A stretch of DNA of 64,000 nucleotides from Asterias amurensis (lineage: Eukaryota > Echinodermata > Asteroidea > Forcipulatida > Asteriidae): assembly GCF_032118995.1 (NCBI RefSeq), contig NC_092651.1, positions 24,164,349 through 24,228,348 on the forward strand, read 5' to 3'. Below the pieces are notes generated by a model. The model had not been told where the DNA came from and searched no databases. It worked only from the letters and a program-made list of their open reading frames with translations. Made by a program: the position numbers and the translations under genes. Below, piece after piece: positions 36,237-51,200 of this stretch. The first letter of the stretch is position 1. Every line of letters starts with the position of its first letter.

Positions 36237-39200
36237 ATGGCAGAGACGGTAAAGAAAGAATACGAGGCCTCGTTGTCCGACCTTACGTTTAACAGCAAAC
36301 CGCTCATCAATATGTTGACGATGTTGGCCGAAGAGAATGTGAAATACGCCCCACAAATCGTTGAAGTCATCGAAGCCAGGCTACAGAAGGTTATTTTATT
36401 TTAATAGATAATGTCTACATCAACATCACTTTAAATATGTATTATTTTCTGTATATTTTAAGTCTTGTATCTCCTGCCAATTTAGTTTTAAAATGTTGGG
36501 CTTTTGTTTTGTAACGATGAGCAAAATGGGGTCAATATGGCGGCGACAGATTTTGTCACAAAAGAAAATGAGGGCGCCCTCCTTCTTCACGACCCTTCTT
36601 GATCTTAGGTTGTCTGCAACTTCTTTTGGCTTTGAAATTGTGGGGGTTAGTTTGTTCATGTTGATATCCACCAAATGTATTTTGAAAAAAAACCATGACA
36701 TTTGGTTTGTGCATACTGCATGAGTTTTGGAATCGATGCCATCATGCCATGTTAATTTTCAACCTTTTTTGAAAAAACAAACAAACATCAAAACACCACG
36801 ATGCAACTCGTATCGTAGGTAGTTCAGACAGTGAACAACATTTTTGAGGAAGGGATATCTAGATATTTTCTCAAAAGCTCCCATTAATTATCTTCCACTT
36901 TTTTGGGACTGGCGGCAGGGAACTTTATTGTTTGAATTGTTTGGAGATTTTCACTAACTAAACTGTATAAACAAATAGTAATGTGGTTAGCCTTTTTTGA
37001 TTATTTGTTATTATGCCTTTTATGGGCCATCATACTATTCACACAGCGAAGAAAGCAGTTATTTTTCTGTTTCGTGGCTTTTGTTCGATCATTTTATGTA
37101 CAGGCCATTCAGAATAATCTGTGTTGTTTCTCTAAACAAATTGGGGATGGATTGATCAAAAGATGCAGAAATAAATTAAAACATTTTTTAACAAAACCTT
37201 AACTGGAAAAACCCAGTGGTCACTGACTGTCTATTGTTGGTCAACTTTGTTTTGATGGCTGGTCAAACTCCATTTCTGATGGGGATATGCAAGAAAAGTT
37301 TCTCAAGTACAAAGTCTCATGCCCAATGTCAGGAAAAGCCAATAAAAAATCCTGAGCTTGAAGAACATTAATTTAAGTTAAATTGCATTTCGATGGAACA
37401 CAAGATAAAAAATTGGGATGGGCGGACCAAAGGAATTTTTTTTAAAGGAGATAATTTTGAGCAATGATTGCTCTGAATGGTCCCTTAATATCGTCGGTTT
37501 TCATTGATTGATCGAAGCACATGACATCCTGATTGGTTTGGTTTTGAGTGGTTGTCTAGCTCACTGGTAATTATTGCTTATTTAGAATATTAACCCGCTA
37601 AAGAAAAATCAAGGTTATTGTCTGAATTTGAATCTTGAAAATACTTAATAAACGGTCCAATCACTCTGCGGATTGTGTAACATCAAAGTTCTTGTCATTT
37701 TAATTTGCAAGGAAAGTTAGCTTTCATAATTTATTTTCTAGTTGAGTCAAAGAACCAAAAGGCAAGGGAAAGCTTAAAAGCTGAAATATCCTTGTTCAAT
37801 TCACACTAGAATTTCCTTTTTTCCATCATTGAAACATTTGCATCAAAGTGACTTTTTTATTTTTTATTGTTAAGTTAGAACATCTAAAACATTTAAAAAC
37901 TGTTAAAGGAACAAACATACTATTCTGTTTTGCATTTAAGGGGACAATTGTTCAAAGCCAAAGCATCATTATTAGATTCTTTCAAATGGTTAACCACAAA
38001 TGTTTTACAGTAATTAACATCATACAAACAATTTGGATAGCTGTGAAGTAAGTGTGAAGCCCTCAAGTTCATCAAAACCCAACAGCAGATTTTTCTTAAT
38101 TATTCATGCTTGGCCTTTATATAAAGTATATGTGCTAACTATTTACTCACAGGGCTTGTGAGCTGCCGTTGGATTCTGATAGATTTCTGATCCTTGATCT
38201 GTCTTTGTTAGTATTCTACCATAGAGGGAAGGGAAAAAACGAGCATTTACATACCATGTCATATTTTATCCACCTTTTTCTTGAGTGAATAAAGTAAATG
38301 TTTCTGGATCATGTGTTACTGAGGTGTTTTTTGTCAAGTCGGACTTGCTTTAAGACAAAAAGAAATTAGAGTAGGCTTTTGTAAACACAACGTTGAATGG
38401 ATTCACCCATCTTGCTTATGTGCAAGGTGTTTCAAGTTTGTGGGTGTGATAATGACGTGTGTTTTAAAAGGCTACTTTTGAATTAGTAGTAGTACGGTGC
38501 CCTCGAGGGCCAGTAGTACCTGGCTAATATTGAGAGTAAGCGAAACTGTGATTCTTGGTTGTTAACTGTCACAATGCTGTTCGTGTTATGGCAGTCTTGC
38601 CTATATATATAACTGCTGCACCTGTGACCTGTGTTGTAGTTTTTACATCAACACAAAAACTCTTTCTGTCGCTTTTTTACAATGATATTGTCTTTAGGTG
38701 AAACTAGATTACATAGAAGTTTTTGAAATACTAATCGCGAAAAGATGTTTTAAATTTTTTTATCAGCACTGAATGCGGTTTCATTGTGATGTTAAATTAT
38801 TTATCCTCTCTGCAAATTTTTATCTCACTATTCATATGAACTGTAAGATAACTACAAAATCGGACTTGATAAAGATAGTGTGCCATGTTAAGTAATGTGG
38901 ATTTGTCAGTTTGTCTTTGTTTATTGTTTGTCTGTGTCATCTCAACAGTAGCATGTCCAGGATATTATCTAAAAGGAACCTTTGTGTGGAAAATACTATT
39001 AAGCAATTTGAGCTGAAGTTCAATAAATGAAAACAAAAATGAATGAAGTTTTGAAATTGTTAGTTCCTTGATCCGATACAGTCCTGGATGTGTGTGCTTT
39101 TGTCAGTTTTTATTTCACATGTTTGTTTCTGTTTTGTAGTCCACATTATTTGTCGAATATCGAGGCACTTCCAAAACATAAATAACTATTTAAGAACTTG

Positions 39201-42200
39201 AAACTTGAAACAACTGGCTCATCAGTGATAAACACAAATATCACTTAAACTTAAAAAGAGCTGCTTTTTGGAATCGCGTGTCTGCAACTCTACGAGCGAA
39301 AGTGAACCATCTAAACGGAGACTCCCCAAGTTCATCAGATGAGATGGGTGACCGACTGACCGTGTTCATGTACCTGTACTCTAAGCTGAAGTGAAGATAA
39401 GGCCGTTTTGGCAACATAACTGAAGAGGGATGACTTGGCAACTTGTGTCAGCTGGCAAAGGCAACCAGCGGCTTTCGGATTGCAGAATGCTATCATGTTG
39501 GGGATTTGATGCTGCGCTTCTTACAAACCTTGACTCTGGACTATTTAATGTTTTTTGTTGGTTGATACAGCTCTTGGTAGGTGGTTCAACATGCACATAA
39601 AAAACAAACATTTTAAATACAAAATGCAGATGAGGATAACTTGGGTTTGTTTTCAGTTAAAAGGTTTAACTTGATTTTCAAATTTATTCTTTGGTTGTCA
39701 AATCTTTTTAGAACAGAGAACTTGTAGTGCTGGAATTACATAATGAAGAAGTGACAAAGTCTCTGGATGAAAGAGCTTCATTTAGATGAGATGCTTTCTA
39801 AAAATTTAACGCTGCACCAAGATAAAGTTCATGCTTACAAATTTATGTAATTCCAGGGCTCAAGTAACTGAAAAAGAAAACGACTGAACGAAAGAAAGAA
39901 TTTCTTCCTAGTACATGTAATCATTTCTTGTTTTAAATCATGATGATATGCATTTGTAAGCATTCATCCTGCGTATTGCATAAAGATTTAACTTTCAAAA
40001 ACTTTCTATGGCTACACTGACTAACATAGTATTGAAATAATTGTCAAAGAACATGTCCTGCCAGCAGAACTTTCCCGTACATGAACTTGCAATTACCATG
40101 ATAGTTATTTTGAATTTTGTTTGTTTCCTATCATGCCTTGTCAACACACACACAGCTCTGTGTTGCAGTCACTGTGCAGACATTCCTTTGTTTTTGTACA
40201 CTGAAGAAAAATCTTATTCTTCAACACTGTAAACAACACTGTGTGGACCTGTGTATGTCCACATAGTGTCTAAAGTCCCTAGGACTCCTTTTGTTCTCGG
40301 TTCCTTACTTCGTACGTTGTTCTCGGGTCCTTACTTCGTGCGTTGTGTAAAAAAATGGGTACACATTAGAACTTGTTTAAATTTTCACAACAAATATGTT
40401 TTAATGTGACACGTTGAATAAAATAAAATAAAAATTGCACATTTAAAATTCTTGCTAAATTGTAACAAAGTTAAATCGTGTAAAATTGATGGAAGCGCAT
40501 AATTCCTGAGAGGCTTTGTTCTTCATCATGTAGAGGATCCCTTGTGTTTGATTTCCAAAGCCAAATCTTGGGAGCTTTTAGATGATGATACTGCAAGCCT
40601 GTCATAGGTAGTTTTTCCATCTTAAATGTCACTTCTTCTGTGGATCGGAACTTTGCCAAAGGCACTGTTCAAAAAGGAAGAACTGCCCTACCTCACAATA
40701 TATTTTGAGAGATTTTGGAAATTTTCAAAAAAAGGACAAAATCCCATTTATTTGCACAACAGTAAAACAATGGCAGCAATTGTGTCAATGTTGCAGGGAA
40801 ATGTTCAATATAAGCCAAGCTTTGTAGCTGCTTGCCTAGCCTGTGGTTGGAGGGGGGAAAAAATAGACAATTTTCTTGCGGTTGTGGGGGGGGGGGGCAT
40901 GCTGAATGTCAAGTGTCAGTACAGGCAGTCACAATTTAAATTATTTTAATGAGAAATGCGACTTGAATCACATTAACTTCACTTCAAGATGCAAGACTGT
41001 GTACTTGTGGAATGCTTTCATCTTGCTGTCACTGGTAATGAAGTCTTTCTAATCTGTACATTGGCTCTGTCTTGTCTCTTTCACATAACTCCTATTATTT
41101 TTGCAATTGTTTTTTTAGGAATCCATATGAGAACAATTCTGAATTGATATAAGTTAAAGACACTGGCCTCTGCCAGTGAAATCTTGCTCTAGTATATTTT
41201 GGCAAGTACTGATATATCTACTAACATCTTTGGTCTTTATTGAGAAGATGACCATGTTTTGTAAAAATATAAAAATTAACTAAATTCATTTGTAAATTTC
41301 ATGGCGGCTTGTTTTTCAATGGTCAGTGAAAAGTGAATTAATTGAAAAGGCTCCTTTTTGAGTAATCACATTTCAATCGAATTCCTTTACAGGAAATTGG
41401 GAAACACTTCACAAATTTGTGGGCCTTGCTATTTACTTTTTTTGGTCTTTTTCCAATCACAAAGTTGTATTTTCGCTTCGGCAAAAACTGAAAAATGTGG
41501 TTAAAGCCAGATTCATACTTCCTGCGAATGCAATATTTTGTCGTCACAAGTTCGCTAGAGTAGAGATGTGTGAAAACAGCCATGCGATGTCGCTTCGCTT
41601 TCGCAGGAAGTATGAACCATGCTTAAAGGAACATGTTGCCTTGGATCAGACTAGTTGGTCTATAAAAAGCGTTTGTAACCGTTTACAAAAAATGCATATG
41701 ATTGGAAAGATGTTTTAAAAGTAGAAAACAATGATCCACACAAATTTGCCTCGAAATTGTGTGGTTCTCCTTTTACTATGCGAACGAACAGGGTCGGCCA
41801 TTTATGGCTGACATGTTAGTCGACGAGGTAAAGGGAAAACCGTGCAATTTTGAGGCATGTTTGTGTGGATCATTACAATACCTTTCTAACCATATGCATT
41901 TTATAACAAACGATTACAAGCGCTTTTCAAAGACTAACTCGACCGATCTGAGGCAACGTTTTCCTTTAATACTTTCAACTTGCAAATTACTTGAAATGTA
42001 CTTAAAATTTAAATATAAGGGGGTTAACCATAATGTCGGAACATATGGCAAGATATTTTGATAAACCATTTGTACTGTTTCAAATACACATCAGAAAAAA
42101 ATTTCTTGCTTGTGTTATTTTCATTAATTATGTGCGCATGTCATTAACCGTTTTTCTTAACCTATGCAGGCTAAACCATCAGAAAAGCTGCCAGTTCTCT

Positions 42201-45200
42201 ACCTCATGGACTCCGTCATCAAGAACATGAAGAGCTCCTACCTTGAAGCATTTACCCCTAATATTGTACAAACATTCTGCGGAGTGTTTGAAAAGGTTAG
42301 ATATGAACAGCCAAGTGGCGGTCAAAGTCTTTCCTTCAAGTTTTCCTTCAATTTGAAGATCGGTTACACCCCTATGTTTCGACACCCCTATGTTCGAACA
42401 ATATGTTCCGACAACCTCGGTGTACTTTCCTCTTCTAACCCTGGAGCCCAAACACCAAAGCTCAGTTCATACTTCTTGCGAATGCAAATGCGATATAAAT
42501 TTTGACTTTACAAATGCGCAACAAATACCTTGCATCAAATAACTTGTGCTCAGCTCCTGTGACGTCCGAGTATGTATCGCGTTTGCATTTGCAGGAAGTA
42601 TGAACTGGGCTTAACCCTAACCGTATCGGATAAATCACAGTTTTTTTTTAAGGAACATTGGGTTGTCTGAACATAGGGGTGTCGGAATATAGAGCAGTCA
42701 CCTAAAGATCCTAATTGAAATATTCTCAATTTTACCTAAACACATTGTTCTTAAAATCAATAAAGAATAGAACTTTAAGGAACTTATGTGCAGTGAACTG
42801 TCTTTGTCAATTGTAATTTTTTGCCATTTTTTGTATGTTATCATATGTATGCGGCTGTTGGTGGCGTATCCAGTAGAGGTCTGGGGGAAGTGATAGTATA
42901 AAAATGTTTTAACTTATACTTAAAATATTGAAATCTTATTGTCAACCCTTTGGAAAAATATACATCCCTCTCCCCATGCCCAGGGCCCAATTTCATAGAA
43001 CTGCTTGAGCACAAAAAGTACCTAAGCATAACAAAGTATACTAAGCAGAATAAATTTACCAGCCAAACTACCATACAAACATATAATTAAATTTGTGACT
43101 GGTATCCCGCTCCTTTCTGCTTTGCAAACAATTGCTCAGCAATATTTTCTGCTTGAGGAGCTGTATGAAATTGGTCCTAGATCCTTGATACGCCCCTGGT
43201 GGCCCTATTATAATTGACATTTACTGGTGAGCTTTTTGTAGAAACCTTACTCGGTCGACCCTCGTCATAAAGAGCACTGTTAATAGAAGTTCTGCTTACA
43301 AAGAGACAATGACGAAGCCAGATTCTCATTTCTGCTTTTTATGGTGTTTTTTTTTGCTGACCTTTTATAACGACTAACCTATAAAGAGGCACTTTGGCCA
43401 GTCACAGTGACCCTGTAACGAGAGTTGACTGTACTAATACATATTTACTGCAGTATTTCCACTGGTCGATTCAAAATTGAAACCAAATTGACAGGATAAA
43501 CTTGCAAGAATGCAGATCTCACACAATAAGGCAAGGACAAATTGACATTGCATGAGACGGGTGGTCCAAGGGCTGATTTAACTAAGCAATCAAATTCATT
43601 GCCAGTATCACCATAGTAATTGTGACATCACCATTTTCATAGCAACTACGATTTATTTGCAGTTACGATCAATCTTAGATCTTTGTGAAATCGGCCCCAG
43701 GCTAGGCATGATAGTTTGTAATGGAAAGGCAGGCCTGATGCGTCACAGAGGCATTGCCTGTGTGCCCTTGAAATTTTCCAGTAGAAATTAACATTTTTGT
43801 CATAGGGTGCTCTTTATCAGGGAGAAAATGCCATGGTGCCCTCGCCCATTCAAAAACGAAACGTACACTAGGCCTGGAAAGGCAAGGGTTTCAAGGTGTT
43901 TTCACCTTGTTAAAGGGAACCTTCACTGGAAAATTGTATATCTAGGGGCAATTGCCTCTGTTGCTTCTGTGAAGTATCAGGTCGTGGTCACTGGAAGCAG
44001 TCGGGTGGGCCAACTCGCATTCAAATGGACAGGGAAACACTGCTTTAGTTTACCATGTATGGTGATAGATCAATTGTAAAAGCTCTTGAATGTAGCACCC
44101 ACAGATAGTTTTACTTCTAGATAGAGAAGACCACTTCGCTATTGTTAAGACTTCGTCTTTGTGCAGTCACACTCCTGAAACCCTGCCAATAACGCCAACT
44201 CTACAATTAATGTACCATAGTGTCGCACACAGTTCACTAAGCCTTTACTTTAGATTAAACAAAGGTATAGAGAAGACTTGATTGAAGACCCAGAGCTGTG
44301 TATTGATGAGAGTTGCAACATGAAGGGACCAGTTTCTCTTTAACACGCCATTGCTAGACTCTTTTCCCTGTCCAATTTTAACACAATTTAAAAAAAAAAA
44401 AGAGGAAATTGCACTAATAGCAATTTCCTTTCTTATTATTAAATGCCAGTCAAGACGGCACATTGTGTTAATATGTTGTTGCAACCCTCTCAATACACAG
44501 CTCTGCTTTGTGTCGGCACAGGTAAAACGTGCTTAGCAGAATAAGATTGCTTTGTAACGAAATTTGCCGAGCAGTACTCTGCTAAGCTTTATGAAATTGG
44601 GTCTTTCATTTAGCTACTTTAAAACGGAAAAGATAAGTTAGAAGAATTGTCTGCCAAGTAAAACTCTGAGTCGCATACAGTATATGTGCTGTATTATCTT
44701 GGTCATTAACGAATTGGTTTATACATTTTTTATTCTGAGCAAGTTTTCATATGCTAAGCTAGTTCGCGTTCTGAGGAGCTCTTTGAAATTGACGGCAGGG
44801 TATTATAAATGCAACCTTTTAGGCTGGAAAAGCTCCTATTGTTATCGACAAAAACCAAGTTAATTGTATGTCCCATGTGGTTGCAGTCAAGGTTGTACAA
44901 CGGTTGATTTAAATCAAATGTACAATGTTCTCTTCTATTGCCCAGCATGAGTGTACAAATACTGCCTGCCTGAAGTTCAGGCTATGTGGCTGTCATGTGT
45001 AAAAGGTCTATGAGATCATTACCCAGCGTTTAAAATCCATTTCATTTTAAGTTGTCAATCCATATATTGAAATTGATTAATTTGCCCCCCTGTGACCAAA
45101 TACAATAGGTTGACGAAAAAACAAGACAGTCTCTATTCAAGTTGAGGATGACCTGGAGCAGTTTCTTCCCTCCCAAGAAGCTCTATGCTATGGATCTTAA

Positions 45201-48200
45201 AGTCAAGGAGCTAGACCCAGCATGGCCAGTAGTGGCGGACCCAACAGCGAGCAAGCATTCAGCTATTCATGTTAACCCAAAATTTATTAAAAAGGTATTG
45301 AAAAAAAAGGGTATTTTTTGTTTAGTTTGTTTTTAATAACAAATTTCGACTAGTATTATTTCACATATTTATTAAAGTTCTTCTTTAAAAATGTATAATT
45401 TATAGATGATCATATTTTTGTGTACAAATTATGGTGTGTTATTAATATCAACTTGTTTCTTCTGTTTCCAAGTGCCTGTTTTATTGATAAATATAATAAT
45501 CTATAAATTTACTGTTTTATAATAAACAAAATCGTATGTAGTGATTTCAATGTCGTGTAGAGATAAATTTAATCTTTTCACTTTTAAAGGGGACACGTTG
45601 CCATGGATTGAGTGTTTGGGTTAAACTAACTGTACAAATTATTTGAAAGCGTTTAAATGAATATGGTTTGAAAGATCTTTTTAAAAGTAAAATATAATGA
45701 TTCACACAAATATGCCTTGATGTTGTGTTTTTTATTTTACTTAGCGAACTAACAGGGTCTGCCATTTTGTAAAATCATTTTGTTTACTCTACAAAAAGTT
45801 TTTGAGATATTTATGTTGGTAGTTATATTCTGCGTAAAAAACATCTTTGCAACCATATTCATCTCACATAGACAAAAGGGGGTTATTCCTGCTTTTAAGG
45901 GGGAAGGGGTAGTGGGGAGGGGGTCAAACAGATGGTGAACTGGAATAAAGGGATCAGTGTCGTGATTTAAGAGATGCTTGTAAATGACAAGTTTACACAC
46001 CACGAGTTCTCCAAACCCCTCTTCCCCCCCCCCCCTTCCCGACCGCAAACCTAAAACAGTTCTGAAGACACTCGTCATGATTTTGACGTGTTCGTCTGTA
46101 TTACCTAGCGTTGAGAAACGGTTATAAATGGCATTTCTAGTTTTACAAAATGGGGGTCGACCATTTTGACCCCGAAGCCTCGATTCGTTTTGAATGAAAA
46201 GAAATGAGGTTATGGGTTGATGGTCCGCTTTTGGCTACAATTAAGTTTTTGTTCTGAAATGAATATGGTTGGAAAAATACTTCAAAAAGTAGAATGTAAT
46301 GATCCACACAAATATCCCTTGAAACTGGGGTTTTACTTTGTGAACTGCCATTTTGTAGAACCATTTTTTAGTCCACAAAATTACAAACCATATTAATTAA
46401 TTCATGAGGTAAAAGCAAATATCAAGAGATGTTTTATGTGGATCGTTATGTTGTACTTCTAATTATCTTTCCAACCAAACTCATCTTTCCAACCAAACTC
46501 ATCTTTCCAACCAAACTCATTTCAAAACAATACTATTTTATAGCCCAAAGCGCCGAAGGCAACGTGTCCCTTTAATAGTGCAATAATATTGATCAAGGTT
46601 ATTGATTCAAAGTGGACCTATTGATTGATCCAGAAAATCCCATCCTTTCCCACCTCTAGCCTAGTTCGGAAACACCAAAGCCAGCCGAGCCAAAGGTAGT
46701 TCAATCTGTTCCTAATGCAGCACAGACGGCAGTCGCAGAGGCAGAGTTGAAGAAGAAAGAGAGTGAACGGCAGGAGATGGAGATGAGGCAGCAACTCATC
46801 AAGAAGCAGGAGCAACTTCTTCAATTGCAGCAGAAAAGATTAGAGTTTGAGCTTCAGCAGACGCAGAGCAAGCTGGAAGAACAGGTAAGCATGGAGGCAG
46901 GCCTGTATGCTTCGTTTTTGAAGGGGCAAGGGCACCAAGGCATTTTCTCCTCGGTATAGGGCACCCTATGAGGAAATTGTGAATTTCTAATGGAGTATTT
47001 CATGGGCACCAAGGCAATGACCAGGGGGCATGGAGGCAATCTCCTTCAGTATCGGGCCTGTAGAGGTGTCTGAGGAAGTGAGAGAGTAAGATGATTACCC
47101 AGCAGGGCCCAATCTCTCAAAACTAAGAAAAACATCTTGTCGGGCTCAGAAAAAAATTGTGCTAAGCAGGAATAAGTTACCAGCCAAAAGACCTTAAGTT
47201 ACCACAGTCTTTGCAACTGATACCCCACTTGTATTTTGCTTTATGATGAAAAAATTTGCTTGGTGGTATTTTCTGCTAAACAGCTTTATGAGATCGGGCC
47301 CGGATGAGGTTCTTGAAAAAGGGAAGGTTCCAAAGCAGTTGGTTCCGGGTGCATAGTACTCATCAGTGTTAATGTTACCATATTTTTTCGGTCAGTTTAG
47401 ACTCTTAAGGATTACTTGACTTATTTCTCCAGAAATATTTACAAACGAATGTTTCCTTTTTAAAAATAATTTTAGGCTCTGGAGCTGAAGCAGAAGAATG
47501 AGCAGCTTCTCATGCAGCAGCAGGCCCTTCAACATCAGGCAGCAGCAGCCGCAACAGCAGCAACATGGCCTGGTGGCATGCCTGTACAGCCCCCGATGTG
47601 GCCAGGTGCACCCCAAGGAGTGCCTGGTCATGGCTCTCCTATGGTACCACAAGGGTTTATGATGCCACCGTTCAATCCAGCCTTACCGATGCCACCGATG
47701 ACATCTGCACCACCACAGCAGCAACAGATGGTGGCCCCTCCTATGCAGTCGGTTGTACCCATGCAGCTGGTGCCTCCAGTTCAACAGGTGGGTTAAATTT
47801 GTGTTCAAGTATTAAAGGCAGTGGACACTATTGGTAATTACTAAAAATAATTATTAGCATAAAACCTTACTTGGTAACGAGTAATGGGAAGAGGATGATA
47901 GTATAAAACATTGTGAGAAATGGCTCCCTTTGAAGTCATGTAGTTTTTGAGAAAGGTAATTTTTAACGAATTTGATTTTGAGACCTCAGATTTAGAACTT
48001 GAGGTCTCGAAATCAAGCATCTGAAAGCACACAACTTCCTTCGACAAGGGTGTTTTTTCTTTCATAGTTATCTCGCAACTCCGATGACCAATCAAGCTCA
48101 AATTTTCTCAGGTTGGTTATTTTATGCATATGTTGAGATACACCAAGTGAGAAGACTGATCTTTGACAATTACCAATAGTGTCCAATGCTTAAACTGGTT

Positions 48201-51200
48201 TTGGGTTGCATGCTATAGCATGCCTGGAATTATATGGAGGCAATGGCCTCTGTTGTTCCTCTATTGTCCTTGTAATGGTGTACTTTCCATAAGACTTCAT
48301 GATTTTTGAGGGAGAGCTCTTCGGGTTTGCAACCTATTGCAAAATAAAATGGCCTTGCTTACTCAAAGAAGAAACACCAGACGGGCTCTTGGCTTCCCTT
48401 TAAAAATAGAGAATACATACACAGTTGACTGTCATTACAACAAGGTCTCGGGGCACTGGCCAAATTATCTCTAGAGTAACCGGTAAAATTGACATAACGA
48501 AACGAAGCTCGTGTTTTACGAGAGATTTTACAATCCAACTAGACTCTATATTTTCACAGCTCTTTACAAAATCTGAGCTTGAAAGGATTCAAGTTTCTGT
48601 GTTCATTTGAAAGGAGCTGGAGTTTGAACCAATGATTTAACAACTCAATGTTTTCATGCTGTTATTCTATTTATTCTGATATTCCAGGGAACCATGCCGG
48701 TTAGCCGTGATCCTCGTCTAGCTCGTGATCCTAGACTAGCCCGCCGTGATCCAAGGCTTCGTGGGATCCCTGATCAACCTCCCGCACCTGCTGCGATACC
48801 TCCAACACCTGTTGCTGTTGCAGCTGTCCCGCCAGTCCAAAGCAAAGTACAAGAGATAACCCTGACAGCAACCACTTCACAAAATGCAGTAACCTCCAAT
48901 ACCCAACCTGCCTCTTCAGGTTCAAATCATCAGTTGAAGAGTACAGTGACTATTGCAGCGTCTCAACCTGTTAAATCCACGCCAAAGAGTCCCAAGAAAG
49001 CTGATGACAAGAAGGTTGATCTGAAAAAGGAAGCAAAGCCTGAGGAGAAGAAGGATAGCAAACCCGAAACCAAGCCGCAAGACACAAAAGTGAATGTGGA
49101 ACCAAAATCTAAATCTGAAGGAGCTGCTAAGCAGGAAAAAACCAAAGAAACCAAATCTAGTGAGAGGTCACCCCGCAGGTCAAGTGATGAAAAGCACGAT
49201 ACTAGCAAAAGTAGAGACAAACCCTCCAGAGAACCAGAGCGAAGAACAAGCAGGGACTCCAAGAAAGATTTTGATAAGCGAGATAGCTGGTCGAGTAGGG
49301 ATAGGGACAGCAGGGAGAGAGATAGGGACAGGGTAAAAGACAGACTCCCCAGCAGCAGAGATCTACCAAGAATACCGCGTCGTAGAATCAGATCACGATC
49401 TCGCTCCCGGTCAAGATCCCCAGTCTCTAGATCACGGTCCCCACGAGGATCAGACAGGAATCGCACAGCTGCGAGACGAGGCAGCAGAGTGGATGAGTTC
49501 GGCCGAGACATACCACGCCCCGCTAAAGAAACAAAAGAAGAGAAGAAACCTGAAGCCCCGAAGAAAGACATTGACGATAGAAGTAAAGCCCGACGCACGA
49601 GTAAAGAAAACTTACCGGAATCAAAAGAAGACAGTAAATCGAATAAGGGAAAATCTGAGAAGAGGAGATCACCTTCTAAGACTTTGGATAAAGATGCTGG
49701 CAAACAGTCTGAGACTAAGGAAGAAGCTCCAAGTAAGCGTCCTCGCATGGATGAAGAAAAATCTTTCAAAGAGTAAGTCGATTCAAATATTTAAGGTGCT
49801 TTCAAATACAAAACGTTGGAAATAGATTTGTGACTGGCTGGGGTAAAACCTAAAACTTTGACCCAACTTAAAAAAATTAGGGTCTTGAGTAGTTTAATTC
49901 TCAAGAATTGTTCCTTAATTTGATACCAGATTTGGCAAATGACAAGGATGTTTTTTTCTTCTTTGTAACAAACATTTGGGTTTGCTATTTTTTGTCATAA
50001 TGAATGAAAATGCGGTTTTCAGATACAGTTTCTTTTTTGTGATAAAATGCATAAATTTCACTTTGATTTTGATTCTGATGAAGCCAGTCACTTGTGACTT
50101 TTATCCTCATGAATCAGAAAGTAATTTTTGAACTATTTAATTGACAATCCGAACCTGATTTGCCAATTCTTGGATGACAGTTTCTGTCAAATATTTGGAG
50201 GAATGGAACTTAAATCTTCTACTTTCTTTGTGTTTATGTCAGTATGTTGAAAACCATGGAACTCAAGTTCTTGTGTCTGGCAATTTTCTCTTTTTTAAGT
50301 ATATGTACATGTCTATAAATAAATCATGCATTGTGTGCAATGTGTTGTGCCCAATCTTATGCAAATACATGTCAATCAATGGACATGAAAGTGAAATCGA
50401 GTGGCTGTTTCAGCCAAGTCACTTTTCGAAGGAATTTTGAAAGTGAAATAAGCTCTGGGGTATTTTGCAACAAAAAAACACTGGAAAAAGCCCCTCAAAA
50501 TTAGTAAATAGCATGTTAGCTCAATTTCATAGAGCTGCTTTCAAAACTCAAAATGTAGCTTGCGTCAACAAAATTATATTATAAGTCCAATGATAATGTC
50601 ACACATACAATTTGTGTCTGGCATCCTGCTCATTTTTGCTCAGCAACAATTTGTTAAAAGCAATATTTTATAGAGAAAATTGTTGTTGTTTTTCTGTGCG
50701 ATAATGCTATGACATTTTTCATTCTGTACCAGTGAGAACAAACCAGATGACAGAGAAACTAAAGACACAAAGAAACCTGACCGCCGATCAGACAACAACC
50801 ATCCTAAGAGGATAACTGAAGGCATACCACCACTAATGCAACGAGGCCCACCCAGGTTACTCTTAGATGCCATGGACTGGAGTAAAGACCAAGGACAGGA
50901 TAGACTGGCCGGTAGGAGGCCAATGGTATCCCCAGGAGGTAGAGACAGAGTGCCAAGACGACGCCTCAGCATCGACCCTTCAGTCAGCATCCCTAAGGAA
51001 CTCTCACTGGAAAAGCATGCCTTCATCTTGAAACAGGTACGTGGGAAGTACAATTTTTGCATGTCGGTGCAATAAACATTATCTTCCAGTACGCGCTAAT
51101 CCTCCAATCAAATGCTCGAACGGGAGTGTGATATCAGACGATAACCTACTCCCAGTTTTTTATATAGCACACTGCATATTGTGAGTGCAAACAGTCAGTG

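Larger units (their letters stand above)
36390..42169 (+). other. PCF11 intron 1 with candidate poly(A) signals
   Basis: The longest intron seen in the gene. AATAAA occurs at 37170-37175, 38288-38293 and 39022-39027, and repeatedly near 40418. The one at 38288 is followed by a GT-rich stretch (GTGTTACTGAGGTGTTTTTT), as in a working poly(A) site. Apart from TTAA elements near the 3' end I see no other gene in it. Confidence 0.45.
36237..45294 (+). other. PCF11: PCF11 CTD-interacting domain (exons 1-3)
   Basis: Residues 1-155. LTFNSKPLINMLTMLAEEN, EKLPVLYLMDS and FEKVDEKTRQSLFKLRMTW match the CID signature, which binds phosphorylated RNA polymerase II C-terminal repeats. The domain is split by a 5.8-kb first intron and a 2.8-kb second intron, both full of repeats. 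Confidence 0.93.

Noticed and set aside
48963-49769. 268-codon open frame on the minus strand
   Set aside because: It lies exactly opposite the Lys/Arg/Ser-rich PCF11 exon 6; such codon bias leaves the other strand free of stops. No domain and no splice context.
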